Source: JBEKTW01 sp049515655 (GTDB taxonomy: Bacteria > Bacteroidota > Ignavibacteria > UBA10030 > SZUA-254). From it: a stretch of 64,000 nt of DNA. The translations under genes and the position numbers were made by a program. The stretch spans positions 1 to 64,000 of the forward strand of contig JBEKTW010000016.1 of assembly GCA_049515655.1 (NCBI GenBank). Reading direction: 5' to 3'. The notes below the pieces were generated by a model. The model was not told the DNA's origin. It saw nothing but the letters and a program-made list of their open reading frames with translations, and ran no database searches. Positions 24,584 to 33,800 of the stretch are shown piece by piece; position 1 is the first letter of the stretch, and each line of letters begins with the position of its first letter.

Positions 24584-26605
24584 TCAGCTTTCTCTGAGGG
24601 AGCGGTATTTCTTCAATTTTCCTTCGATGACTGCGACGAGAAGCTCGAGGTCGAGAGGTTTTGTGAGGTAATCATCGATTCCGAGCTGAACGCCGGTCCG
24701 CATGAACAATCCTTCGTCCATCGAAGTCATGAGGATGAAGGGGATCTTGCGGAGCTTCGGAGTCTTTTGAATTTCCTTGAAGAACGTGAACCCATCCATT
24801 TTTTCCCCCTGGAAACGGAGGTCGGACAGGATCAAATCCACCGGAGACTGCCCGAGGAATTCTAACGCCTGGGCGATGCTGTTGTGGACGATGACGCTGT
24901 AACCCAGTTCCCGCAATCTGTCTTTAATGGCCGCAGACAAATCAACATCGTCATCCGCAATGAGAATGATCGCTTTCGTCGCGCTGCGCTGGAATGCGGA
25001 CAGGATCAAAGACTCGAGGTTCGCAGCTTCCTCCACGGTGATATCATAGCGGTGCTTCATCTCGTCGAGCGTCTGCGTGTCGCTCGCCTTCACTTTACCG
25101 CTGAGGATGGCTTGCTCGACCGCATCGGCATACAATTGAAGTCGGACATTTGATTCGCATTCGGCATGCTCTTCGAAGCTCATGCCAAGCAATTCCTGGA
25201 GCTCCATCAGTGCCTGGGCTTTCTCCATCGTCAATGCGCCGCTCGCCCATGCTTCCCGGATGCGGTCATAATAGAGTTTTGTCTTTTCTTCTTTTGTCTT
25301 TGGGATTCCTATGCCCAGGAGTTCCATTTTTCGTTCGTAGGCGTCGGTGACTTCCTGCTTCGCTTGTTCAACGAGTTGGGCAGTACTCCGTTCCATTTCC
25401 GCCTTCAGGTTTTCTTGCGCCCGGGCCATTTGGGCCTGGGTGTCGGCGAGCCGTTTGCGCTCCTTCTCCAGCGCGGCTCGCTCAGCTTCGGCTTTCTTGG
25501 ATCGTTCGTCGAATTTCTTTTGCTCTTCGACGAGGGTCTTTTGCAATTTGCTTTGGTACTCCAGCTCAAGGGACTTCTGTGTCTCAAGTCTTCTTTGCTC
25601 GAACTTTTCCGCTTCCCGCGTCCTCATCTCCTTGATTTTTTCCTCGATTTTTCGTTCGCTCTCTTTCAAGAAGAGGTTGTGTTGGTCTTTGTACGATTGT
25701 TCGATCTCCTTCTCGCGTTTTTTGAATTCTTCTCCCATCGAGGCGCGTTGCTGCGCGACCTGCATTTCGGACTCCTTTTGCAGCTGTCCCCGAAGGGTCT
25801 CCTCCAGCTTTGCGCGAAGTTGTTTCTCTTCCGTCGTGGAGGTCTTCTTGAAGCTGTCCAGCTCGGTGGTTAGTTTGCGGGCAAACTCAGCTTCCAGTTG
25901 TGCTTTGATCAGCGTCACGGATTGGCGTTCCTTTTCGGCGAGAGTCTTACGTTCAAGCTCCATCGACTCCTGGAGTTCCTGCAGGCGCGAAGTGTACTGC
26001 GCTTCGAGCTTATCCGTGATCTCCTTTTCCAGTCGCTGTTGCTCGTTCGTGAGTTCCCCCCTATACCGGGCCTCGACTTTCTGAATCTCTTCCTGAAGCT
26101 TGCGTTGGAATGCGCTCTCCGTCTTTTCCTCGAACGCCGATTGTTGCTTCTTGAGTTCCGTTTCTAATTTTGCACGTTCCTCGGCAAGAGCTTTTTCGTC
26201 GATGACGGGCGGCGCAGGTGCTTTGACCTCTGGCGTGACTTCAGCGACAGGTTTCTCAGTGGGAGGCGGCTGCGGAGGAGGTGCCTTGACTTCGACCGGC
26301 TTTGCCGGTTCGGCAACAGGTGCTTTTGCAGGAGCTTGCGCCGGAGGCGGGACCGGAGGTGTTTTTTCCTTTATTGCCTGACCTTCGATCGAGGCAATCC
26401 GTTCTTCAAAGGCGAGGGCATAAGGGTTGTTGGGCTCAAGTTCCCTGACCTTTTTGAGTTCTGCTCTGGCCTGGTCGAGGTGCCCCTCTTTGATCGATTT
26501 GTCGGCGTTGCGTAGGAAGGTTCCCACCAGTTGCCGTTTCTCGTCGGTCGCATGACCCGGCGACCCGATGACAGGTTTCCCTTCTGTTTTCTTCGTCAGT
26601 ACCAT
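24584..26605 (-). CDS. Coiled-coil response regulator with TPR-like N-terminus and duplicated helical motif
   Basis: The 673-residue protein is built in modules. A TPR-like helical pair (about 20-75, with GHLDQARAELKKV) is followed by a Pro/Ala/Glu/Lys-rich linker (about 80-140) and a long coiled coil (about 145-440). Next come two tandem copies of a 45-residue helical motif (about 455-545) with the pattern Y-x-x-x-A-x-x-G-x, L, EEHA/EEAA, ES. It ends in a canonical receiver domain: acidic pocket ADDD, phospho-Asp in LILSDLRF, LMTSMD, and Lys in YLTKP. So it should be phosphorylated but has no DNA-binding output domain. The start at 26605 follows a promoter (26627-26655); no ribosome site is visible. 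The cognate kinase is not in this window. Confidence 0.85.
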   Translation of the reverse strand: MVLTKKTEGKPVIGSPGHATDEKRQLVGTFLRNADKSIKEGHLDQARAELKKVRELEPNNPYALAFEERIASIEGQAIKEKTPPVPPPAQAPAKAPVAEPAKPVEVKAPPPQPPPTEKPVAEVTPEVKAPAPPVIDEKALAEERAKLETELKKQQSAFEEKTESAFQRKLQEEIQKVEARYRGELTNEQQRLEKEITDKLEAQYTSRLQELQESMELERKTLAEKERQSVTLIKAQLEAEFARKLTTELDSFKKTSTTEEKQLRAKLEETLRGQLQKESEMQVAQQRASMGEEFKKREKEIEQSYKDQHNLFLKESERKIEEKIKEMRTREAEKFEQRRLETQKSLELEYQSKLQKTLVEEQKKFDERSKKAEAERAALEKERKRLADTQAQMARAQENLKAEMERSTAQLVEQAKQEVTDAYERKMELLGIGIPKTKEEKTKLYYDRIREAWASGALTMEKAQALMELQELLGMSFEEHAECESNVRLQLYADAVEQAILSGKVKASDTQTLDEMKHRYDITVEEAANLESLILSAFQRSATKAIILIADDDVDLSAAIKDRLRELGYSVIVHNSIAQALEFLGQSPVDLILSDLRFQGEKMDGFTFFKEIQKTPKLRKIPFILMTSMDEGLFMRTGVQLGIDDYLTKPLDLELLVAVIEGKLKKYRSLRES

Positions 26606-26626
26606 AGTTGCATGTTCTAAACGCTC

Positions 26627-26655
26627 AATATAGGAACAGAATTTGTCAATTACAA
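26627..26655 (-). promoter_or_regulatory. Predicted promoter of the coiled-coil response regulator gene
   Basis: On the minus strand TTGTAA, a 17-nt spacer and TATATT. The transcript would begin near 26620, only about 15 nt before the ATG at 26605. It is back-to-back with the carA promoter. Confidence 0.5.
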
Positions 26656-26670
26656 AAAATTCCAAAAGTC

Positions 26671-26699
26671 TTGAAAATCTGCTCAATAAACCTTAGATT
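26671..26699 (+). promoter_or_regulatory. Predicted promoter of carA (leaderless)
   Basis: TTGAAA at 26671-26676, a 17-nt spacer and TAGATT at 26694-26699. The expected start site, near 26706, is about 4 nt before the ATG at 26710, and no Shine-Dalgarno sequence precedes it. The carA message is probably leaderless or nearly so. Confidence 0.5.
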
Positions 26700-26709
26700 A
26701 TACGGCACT

Positions 26710-27855
26710 ATGAAAGCAAAACTCGCCTTGGAAAATGGTGTTGTCTTCGCCGGGGAATCCTTTGGTGCTGAGGGAGAAATTGCTGGTGAGGTTGTCTTCA
26801 ACACAAGTATGACTGGCTATCAGGAAATTCTCACCGACCCTTCGTACTGCGGTCAAATCGTCACGATGACCTATCCGCTGATCGGCAACTATGGAGTGAA
26901 TCCCGATGACATGGAAGGAACCCATCCGCATGTTTCCGGGTTTATTGTGAAAGAGTACATCGATCATTACAGCAATTACCGGGCAAAGGAGAGCCTCGGC
27001 TCGTGGCTGACGAAATGCAATATCGTGGCCATCCAGGGAATCGATACCAGAATGTTGACGCGAATGATCCGGGATGTCGGTGCCATGCGCGGGATAATTT
27101 CAACGGTCGATCTTGACGAGAAGAAGTTGCTGGAGAAAGTCGCGCGGTCGCCTCGCATGGCAGGATTGGATTTGACGCGCAACGTCACCTGCTCGGAAAA
27201 GTATGAATGGAAAAGCGTTGGCCCCGGTCCTTTTGAACTTCCGCCCGATGCCGGCCGCCCCCTGAACGACGGACCACGGTTTCACGTCGTCGTCTATGAC
27301 TACGGAGTGAAGCGCAACATCCTTCAGCGCCTGGCCCTGTACGGTTGCAGGCTGACGGTGGTTCCCTCCTGGTTTTCCGCCGAGGAAACGCTTGCCCTCA
27401 ACCCCGACGGCATTTTTCTCTCCAACGGTCCCGGCGATCCGGAGGCGGTTCATTACGCGATTGAAAACATCAAGAAGCTGCTCGACAAGAAACCGATCTT
27501 CGGGATCTGTCTCGGCCATCAGTTGCTCGGATTAGCCCTGGGAGGGAAGACGTTCAAGTTGAAGTTCGGTCACAGGGGGGCAAACCATCCCGTGAAGAAT
27601 TTGTTGACAAACGAAATCGAGATTACGTCTCAGAATCACGGGTTTGCGGTCGACCCGGATTCCCTCGACAAGTCCCAAATTGAAATCACCCACGTCAATC
27701 TCAACGATGGAACGAATGAAGGCTTTCGCCACCGTGAATTGCCCATTTTCTGTGTGCAGCACCATCCCGAATCTTCCCCCGGTCCGCACGACAGTGATTA
27801 CCTCTTCCGTCAATTTATGGAGTTGATGAAAGAACATTCGGCGGTTCGGCTGTAA
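26710..27855 (+). CDS. carA: Carbamoyl-phosphate synthase small subunit
   Basis: The 381-residue glutaminase subunit hydrolyses glutamine and feeds ammonia to CarB for carbamoyl phosphate, the precursor of arginine and pyrimidines. The N-terminal domain shows AKLALENGVVFAGESFG and TGYQEILTDPSYCGQIV. The class I amidotransferase domain shows the nucleophile in GICLGHQLLGLALGG and the His-Glu pair in QHHPESSPGPHD. Length and motifs are complete. The start at 26710 is supported by the promoter a few nt upstream and by the conserved N-terminus; the upstream in-frame ATG (26608) lies in the divergent promoter region. carB is not adjacent here. Confidence 0.95.
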   Translation: MKAKLALENGVVFAGESFGAEGEIAGEVVFNTSMTGYQEILTDPSYCGQIVTMTYPLIGNYGVNPDDMEGTHPHVSGFIVKEYIDHYSNYRAKESLGSWLTKCNIVAIQGIDTRMLTRMIRDVGAMRGIISTVDLDEKKLLEKVARSPRMAGLDLTRNVTCSEKYEWKSVGPGPFELPPDAGRPLNDGPRFHVVVYDYGVKRNILQRLALYGCRLTVVPSWFSAEETLALNPDGIFLSNGPGDPEAVHYAIENIKKLLDKKPIFGICLGHQLLGLALGGKTFKLKFGHRGANHPVKNLLTNEIEITSQNHGFAVDPDSLDKSQIEITHVNLNDGTNEGFRHRELPIFCVQHHPESSPGPHDSDYLFRQFMELMKEHSAVRL

Positions 27856-28309
27856 TGGTGCTGACCCTTGGTGCGGGTGAGGTCAAGGCAGGATGAAATA
27901 TGTGAACTCCGTTGCTATGCCTTCTTTGTACGTGGTAAAATCGGAATTTGATTCTGAATACTTAAGCGTCGCACCTCGGAGGTGAGGCTTGCCATCAGTT
28001 GCGATCGAAATCTTCACTGTTCTCATTTCGTCACCTCGTCAACGTTAGGTTGTTTCTCCGGATTTCGAATTCGGTGGTGCCTCGGTTTGAATCGTATCGT
28101 CCAAACTTGACCCCTTCTTGTATTCTCCCCCTTGAAAAAGGGGGAGAAGTTTCCTCCCTTACTAAGGGGAGAACGGAAGGTGGGTCGACACAGCGCTCAA
28201 AAATGAAAATGATGCAATACCTCGAATTCGGATTGTCTGCTCTTCTTGTTTTCATTCAAAAAATAACTATATTTGTTGCACTCTCAATCGTTCAGCTATT
28301 CACGTACAC
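27856..28309. repeat. Intergenic region with dispersed ~145-bp repeat copy A
   Basis: No gene. Positions 28076-28220 match the reverse complement of 37754-37901 at roughly 80 to 85 percent by eye. Shared blocks include GTTTGAATCGT, CTTGTATTCTCCCCCTTGAA, the GGAGAAGTTTCCTC stretch and GACACAGCGCTCAA. The two pieces flank no gene in common; I take them as copies of a dispersed non-coding element rich in short hairpins. Confidence 0.75.
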
Positions 28310-28765
28310 ATGCACTCCAACATCAAGGTACGCATCGCTCGCATAAATGCAGATTTGAACGACATTCCGCTGCCCACGTATGCAACGGAAGGATCATCCG
28401 GAATGGATATTCATGCGGCGGTCGAGGGCGAAATGACCGTCAAGCCGGGTGAGACCGTTCTCGTGCCTTCCGGTTTTCAACTTGAGATCCCGCAGGGGTT
28501 CGAGGCGCAGGTGCGACCGCGCAGCGGACTGGCCATCAAGCACGGCGTCGGTATCCTCAACGCCCCGGGAACGATCGATTCGGATTATCGCGGCGAGTTG
28601 AAGATCATCCTGACGAATTTCGGCAAGAATGATTTTGTCATTCGCCGGGGAGACAGGGTTGCCCAGCTTGTCATCGCTCCGGTCGTTCGGGCGCAATGGG
28701 AAGAGGTGAAGAGTGTCGACCGAACCCCCCGGGGCTCGGGAGGATTCGGGCACACGGGACAATGA
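28310..28765 (+). CDS. dut: dUTP diphosphatase
   Basis: The 151-residue trimeric dUTPase hydrolyses dUTP to dUMP and pyrophosphate, which keeps uracil out of DNA and supplies thymidylate synthesis. The five family motifs are visible: GSSGMDIHA, RPRSGLAIKHGV, GTIDSDYRGEL, RGDRVAQLVI, and the C-terminal RGSGGFGHTG. The length is typical. It overlaps the next gene by 4 nt (ATGA), so the two are translationally coupled. Confidence 0.95.
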   Translation: MHSNIKVRIARINADLNDIPLPTYATEGSSGMDIHAAVEGEMTVKPGETVLVPSGFQLEIPQGFEAQVRPRSGLAIKHGVGILNAPGTIDSDYRGELKIILTNFGKNDFVIRRGDRVAQLVIAPVVRAQWEEVKSVDRTPRGSGGFGHTGQ

Positions 28766-29484
28766 ACGAAGAGAAGACCACCGGCACGCTGTACCTGGTT
28801 GCCACGCCCATCGGCAACTACGATGATATCACATTCCGGGCATTGAGAATTCTGAAGGAAGCGGATGTCGTCGTCTACGAGGAGCGCAAAGAGGGGCATC
28901 GGCTCCTTGCGCACTATGGCATCCCACAGAAACTCGTTGAAAGTCTCAATGAACACAATGAAGCCGCAGCATCATTCCACATTCTCGAACATCTCAAGCA
29001 GGGAAAGAGCGTCGCGGTAATCTCCGATGCGGGAACTCCAGTGTTCTCCGACCCCGGCCAGATCCTCGTACGAAGGGCGATTGCTGCGAACGTCCGGGTT
29101 GTTCCTGTCCCGGGCACTTCTTCTTTGCTGCCCGCACTCACGGTGTGTGGCTTTGCCATAGACCAATTCCTTTTTCATGGTTTCCTGTCTCCGAAGGGCA
29201 ATCGCCGGGTCGCCGAATTGCGTCAGCTGAGAAGTGAGCGGCGAACAATGGTCTTCATGGATACACCGTATCGCCTCGTGCCTCTCCTGAGGGACCTTGC
29301 GGAAGTCCTCGGCAACGAGCGGCGTGTTTGCGTCGCGTTCAATCTTACCATGCCTGATGAACGGTTCTTTCGGGGGACCGCCGGGGAGCTCTACCGCCAG
29401 ATGGAAAGAAAGGACGTGAAGGGAGAATTTGTCATTGTTGTGGAAGGTCACGACGCAAAACCAAAATCAAAAACGCAAAATTAA
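28762..29484 (+). CDS. RsmI-like SAM-dependent methyltransferase (tetrapyrrole methylase fold)
   Basis: The 240-residue protein has the tetrapyrrole-methylase fold of 16S rRNA 2'-O-ribose methyltransferase RsmI, with GTLYLVATPIGNYDDI, VAVISDAGTPVFSDPGQ and VPVPGTSSLLPAL. Canonical RsmI has EDTR followed by RRLL in the first third; here the equivalent is YEERKEGHRLL. I treat it as RsmI-like rather than proven RsmI. The start at 28762 overlaps the dut stop. The C-terminus runs into an AT-rich repeat, so its last few residues (KPKSKTQN) may be non-conserved read-through. Confidence 0.85.
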   Translation: MNEEKTTGTLYLVATPIGNYDDITFRALRILKEADVVVYEERKEGHRLLAHYGIPQKLVESLNEHNEAAASFHILEHLKQGKSVAVISDAGTPVFSDPGQILVRRAIAANVRVVPVPGTSSLLPALTVCGFAIDQFLFHGFLSPKGNRRVAELRQLRSERRTMVFMDTPYRLVPLLRDLAEVLGNERRVCVAFNLTMPDERFFRGTAGELYRQMERKDVKGEFVIVVEGHDAKPKSKTQN

Positions 29485-29598
29485 AAATTAAAAAACGTAA
29501 TTGCACACATCCATCCTCCATCCCAGTTAAAAATGCAAAATTAAAAATTGAAAAACGTAATGGCATATATCCAACTTCCAACTTCCAACTTCCATCTT
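29468..29598. repeat. AT-rich tandem repeat, 60-bp period
   Basis: Two units with a 60-nt period, each containing GCAAAATTAAAAATT and AAAAACGTAAT, at 29468-29527 and 29528-29587. An 8-nt run CAACTTCC, repeated three times, follows. It overlaps the last codons of the RsmI-like gene. No coding role. Confidence 0.6.
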
Positions 29599-29635
29599 TC
29601 ATCGTCTATCCTCCATCCGCCATTCCGCGCTCCAT

Positions 29636-29664
29636 TTGCTTATTCTTCCCCTTTTTTCTATATT
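29636..29664 (+). promoter_or_regulatory. Predicted promoter of the DipZ-like/metH unit
   Basis: TTGCTT at 29636-29641, a 17-nt spacer and TATATT at 29659-29664, about 38 nt before the ATG at 29703. Confidence 0.45.
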
Positions 29665-29702
29665 TTCCCAGAATGCTTTATCAATAACTGGACAGCAATC
29701 TC

Positions 29703-30722
29703 ATGGAAGTGTCGTCAAGAACATTTCGTGCGCCAGGGATCCACGGCGATTACTGGTTTAATTCTGATCCCATTGCGCTCGGCGCCCTTCGAGGTTATGT
29801 TGTCCTGATCGACTTCTGGGACTTCACTTCCTCAAGCTCACTTCGCGCGTTACCGTATATCAAGGAATGGTATGCACGTTATTCCGAGCTGGGATTGGTT
29901 GTTATCGGAGTTCATTCTCCCGAATTTCCCTTCGGGCGCGATATGGTGACCATCAGGAGAGCGGTCTCAAAATTGAACATACGTTACCCGGTCGTAATGG
30001 ACAACGACTTCTTCATCTGGGGAGCATTCCGGAATCGCGTCTGGCCGACGAGATACCTGATCGATAAGGACGGATTCATCCGCATCGTTCAGGAAGGCGA
30101 GGTCGGATATCAAAATTTTGAGCATTCGATACAATCGTTGCTCGTCGAAGCGGGATATCATGGCGAACTGCCGCTCGTCATGGATCCCCTGCGCGATGTC
30201 GACAGGGACGGAGTCGTTCGCTACCGGGTGACGCCCGGGATTCTCACCGGATATCAGCGCGGAACGATCGGGAATGTTGAAGGATTCTCTCCCGAATCGG
30301 TTAGTCATTTTGAAGACCCTGGATATTATCTGGAAGGCCGATTGTACCTTCACGGCAACTGGTTGAATGACAGGAATTTCTTGAAATTGGAGGAGAGTGA
30401 TGGACGCGAAGGATTTATCATGCTGTCCTATCGGGCGAAAGAGTTGAATTCGGTCATCAAACCCGAAGGCGAAAAACAATTCCAGGTGTTTGTCCAGCAG
30501 GATCGCCTGTACCTCACGACCGACAACATGGGGGACGACGTCCAGATCGACGGTGAGGGAAGGAGCTACCTGCTGGTCGATCAACCCAAGCTGTACAACG
30601 TGGTCAAGAACAAGGAATACGGTGAACACACATTGAAGCTCAGCTCTCGTTCCAATGGCTTTGCAGTGTATTCAATTTCTTTTGTCTCGAGTGTTATCCC
30701 GGAAATGGTGTCGAATAACTGA
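29703..30722 (+). CDS. DipZ-like thioredoxin-fold protein lacking catalytic cysteines
   Basis: The 339-residue protein has a TlpA/DipZ-type thioredoxin fold (about 1-135) followed by the beta-sandwich C-terminal domain that accompanies DipZ thioredoxins. Conserved DipZ landmarks are present: VVLIDFWDFT, GLVVIGVHSPEF, YPVVMDNDFFIWGAF and WPTRYLIDKDGFI. At the place of the usual CxxC, the sequence reads SSSS (TSSSSLRALPY), and I see no cysteine anywhere in the chain. It therefore cannot do disulfide chemistry and may act as a binding or structural protein. No clear signal peptide is seen. It lies about 90 nt upstream of metH, with its own predicted promoter. Confidence 0.85.
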   Translation: MEVSSRTFRAPGIHGDYWFNSDPIALGALRGYVVLIDFWDFTSSSSLRALPYIKEWYARYSELGLVVIGVHSPEFPFGRDMVTIRRAVSKLNIRYPVVMDNDFFIWGAFRNRVWPTRYLIDKDGFIRIVQEGEVGYQNFEHSIQSLLVEAGYHGELPLVMDPLRDVDRDGVVRYRVTPGILTGYQRGTIGNVEGFSPESVSHFEDPGYYLEGRLYLHGNWLNDRNFLKLEESDGREGFIMLSYRAKELNSVIKPEGEKQFQVFVQQDRLYLTTDNMGDDVQIDGEGRSYLLVDQPKLYNVVKNKEYGEHTLKLSSRSNGFAVYSISFVSSVIPEMVSNN

Positions 30723-30811
30723 CCGATATTGACCGGCCAACTTTTTCGAGACGGCGGTTCTGTTTAACGGCGGGATCGCCGTTGTCTTTTCCGCAATGCC
30801 GATGATGTGAG

Positions 30812-33800
30812 ATGTCGAAAACCTTTCTGAACATACTGAAAGAAAAAGTAATCGTCCTCGACGGAGCGATGGGCTCGAACGTCCAGTCCCAGGATCTGAA
30901 TGCCGACGATTTTGGCGGTGAGAAGTACAACGGGTGTAATGAGTATCTCCTGTTGACGAAACCTTCCGCCATCGAGAAGATCCACACCGATTTTTTGAGC
31001 GCCGGATGTGATGTGATTGAAACGGATAGTTTCGGGTCGACACCCATCGTCCTGGCTGAATACGGGCTTGCCGACCGTGCCTATTCGCTGAACCTTGAGG
31101 CCGCCCGGCTTGCAAGGAACATCGCACAAGATTTTTCATCAGCGGGCCATCCTCGCTTTGTCGCCGGCTCGATGGGGCCGACAACCAAACTCCCTTCGCT
31201 CGGGCATATCAGTTTCAAAGACATGGAGGCGGCGTATTACATCCAGGCGAAAGGACTTGTCGAAGGAGGAGCCGACCTCCTCGCGGTCGAAACCTGCCAG
31301 GATATCCTCCAGGTGAAGGCTGCCCTTGCGGCGATCTTCGGGTACTTCGGAGATGCGCGGAAGAGGATTCCTGTCATCGCTTCCGTGACCATCGAAGCGA
31401 CCGGCACGATGCTGCTCGGCACTGATATCAACGCCGCGTTGATATCGCTCGAGCCTTTCGACATCGACGTGATCGGGATGAATTGCGCCACCGGACCAAA
31501 GGAAATGTCGGAGAATGTCCGTTATCTCTGCGCGAACAGCCCGAAGCCTGTATTTGTCATGCCGAATGCCGGGATTCCCGAGAATGTCGGCGGTCGCGCG
31601 CATTACAAGCTCTCGCCGGACGAGCTCGTGTACTACTTGTCGCATTTCGTAAAAGATCTCGGCGTCAGCATCGTCGGCGGATGCTGCGGGACGACAAAAG
31701 AGCATATCCGAAAACTGGTCGAAGCCGTCGGTTCGCTTCCGCCCGTCGAGCGACGCTGGGAATTTACACCGAGTTGTTCCAGTCTCTACCAGGGCGTTCC
31801 GCTGGAGATCGATTCACCGCCGGTTCTCGTCGGGGAGCGCACAAACGCGAACGGCAGCAAAATGTTTCGGGATCTCCTTGCGCGGGAAGATTGGGACGGA
31901 ATGGTCGCGATGGGCAAAGAACAGGTGCGTGAGGGAGCCCATATCCTCGATGTGTGCACGGCGTACGTCGGGCGGGATGAGATGCGGGATATTCGCGAGC
32001 TGGTGATGCGCCTCAACACTCAGGTCACTGCGCCGCTGATGATTGATTCGACCGAACCTCCGGTGATCGAAGAAGCGCTCCGGCTCATTTCAGGGAAAGC
32101 GATCATCAACTCGGTGAATCTGGAGGATGGAGAGGAGAGGATGAAGGCCGTCCTGCCGCTTTGTAAAAAGTACGGTGCTGCGGTCATCGCGCTGACCATC
32201 GACGAGCAGGGAATGGCAAAAACCGCGGCACGAAAGCTCGAAATTGCGCGACGCATCCACAAGCTCGCCACGGAGAAATACGGGCTGAAGGAGCACGATC
32301 TGATTTTTGACACCCTCACATTCACGCTCGGTTCCGGCGATGAAGAATTTCGGAGGGCCGGCATTGAAACGATCGAGGCGATCAGGTCGATCAAGAAAGA
32401 ATTCCCTAATGTCCATACAAGCTTGGGCATCAGCAACGTCTCGTTCGGATTGTCACCCCATGTGCGCCATGTCCTGAATAGCGTCTTCCTCCATTATGCC
32501 CTCGAGTACGGCCTCGACATGGCGATCGTGCATGCGTCCAAAATCCTTCCCCTGTATAAGATCTCTGAGGAGGAACGGGAGCTCTGCCGGAAATTGATCT
32601 TCGACGAACGGGGGCCGGGCTACGATCCGCTCCATGCGCTCCTCGAGTATTTTTCCGGAAAGAAGGGAGAAGTCAAAAAGGAACGGAAATCCAAAGGCAC
32701 GATCGAGGATCGCCTGAAGAACCGGATTATCGAAGGGAACAAACTTAATATCCAGGGCGATTTGGACCTGGCTCTGAAGAAATACCCGGCTCTCGATATT
32801 ATTAATACGATTCTGTTGGGCGGAATGAAAATCGTCGGGGAGCTTTTCGGGAGCGGGCAAATGCAATTGCCTTTCGTTCTTCAGTCTGCCGAAGCGATGA
32901 AGGCTGCGGTCGCTTACCTGGAAAAATTCATGGATAGAGCGGACGCCGCGACGAAAGGTACGATGGTCATCGCGACGGTAAAGGGCGATGTGCACGATAT
33001 CGGTAAAAACCTCGTCGATATTATTCTCACGAACAATGGATACAAAGTCGTGAATCTCGGCATCCAGTGCCCGCTGGAACGAATGCTCACGGCGTTCGAG
33101 GAGCACAAAGCCGATGCCGTTGGGATGTCGGGACTGCTTGTCAAATCGACCCTCATCATGAAGGAGAATCTTCAAGTCATGAATGAGCGGGGCGTGCTTC
33201 CCCCGGTGATTTTGGGCGGCGCGGCTTTGACACGGCGGTATGTGGAACAGGACTTACGCTCGGTTTATCAGGGAAGCGTGCATTACGCGAACGACGCATT
33301 CGACGGGTTGCATTTCATGGAGCAGATAGTCGCTGACAAGAACGTGGGCAAATCTCCTTCCGGGATGAAGAGTCCGACTCGCATCGCGAAGTCCCTGGAT
33401 GGAGACGAAGGGGAAAGCGATCTCTCGGGACTGGAAGCGAAAATCGCTCTTGCACCGAAAGAGCAATCGGGTCATACGGTAAAAAAGATTTCGCCGGCGG
33501 ATATTCCCGTAGCTCCCTTTTTCGGGACGAAAGTTGTCGAAGATGTCCTCCTTGAGGAAATCTTTCCGTATATCAACGAGGTGGCTCTCATTCGCGGACA
33601 ATGGCAGGTGCGCCGGGGATCAATGTCAGAAGAAGCGTACAAATCAATGCTCAAGGAGAAGGTGACGCCGGACTTCGAAAGATTGAAACAAAGAGTGGTG
33701 GAGGAAAAACTCCTCTCGCCGAAAGTAGTGTACGGGTACTTCCCGTGTCAGTCGGACGGCGACGACCTCATCATCTTCAGGCCGAAGGATGGATCCGACC

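Noticed and set aside
25166..26084. Two long plus-strand frames rich in Leu, Phe, Ser and Cys
   Set aside because: Antisense of the highly charged coiled-coil region of the response regulator gene, which makes such hydrophobic-looking shadows.
29468..29598. Possible CRISPR-like repeat
   Set aside because: Only two units with a 60-nt period, AT-rich and of low complexity, without conserved spacers or cas genes.
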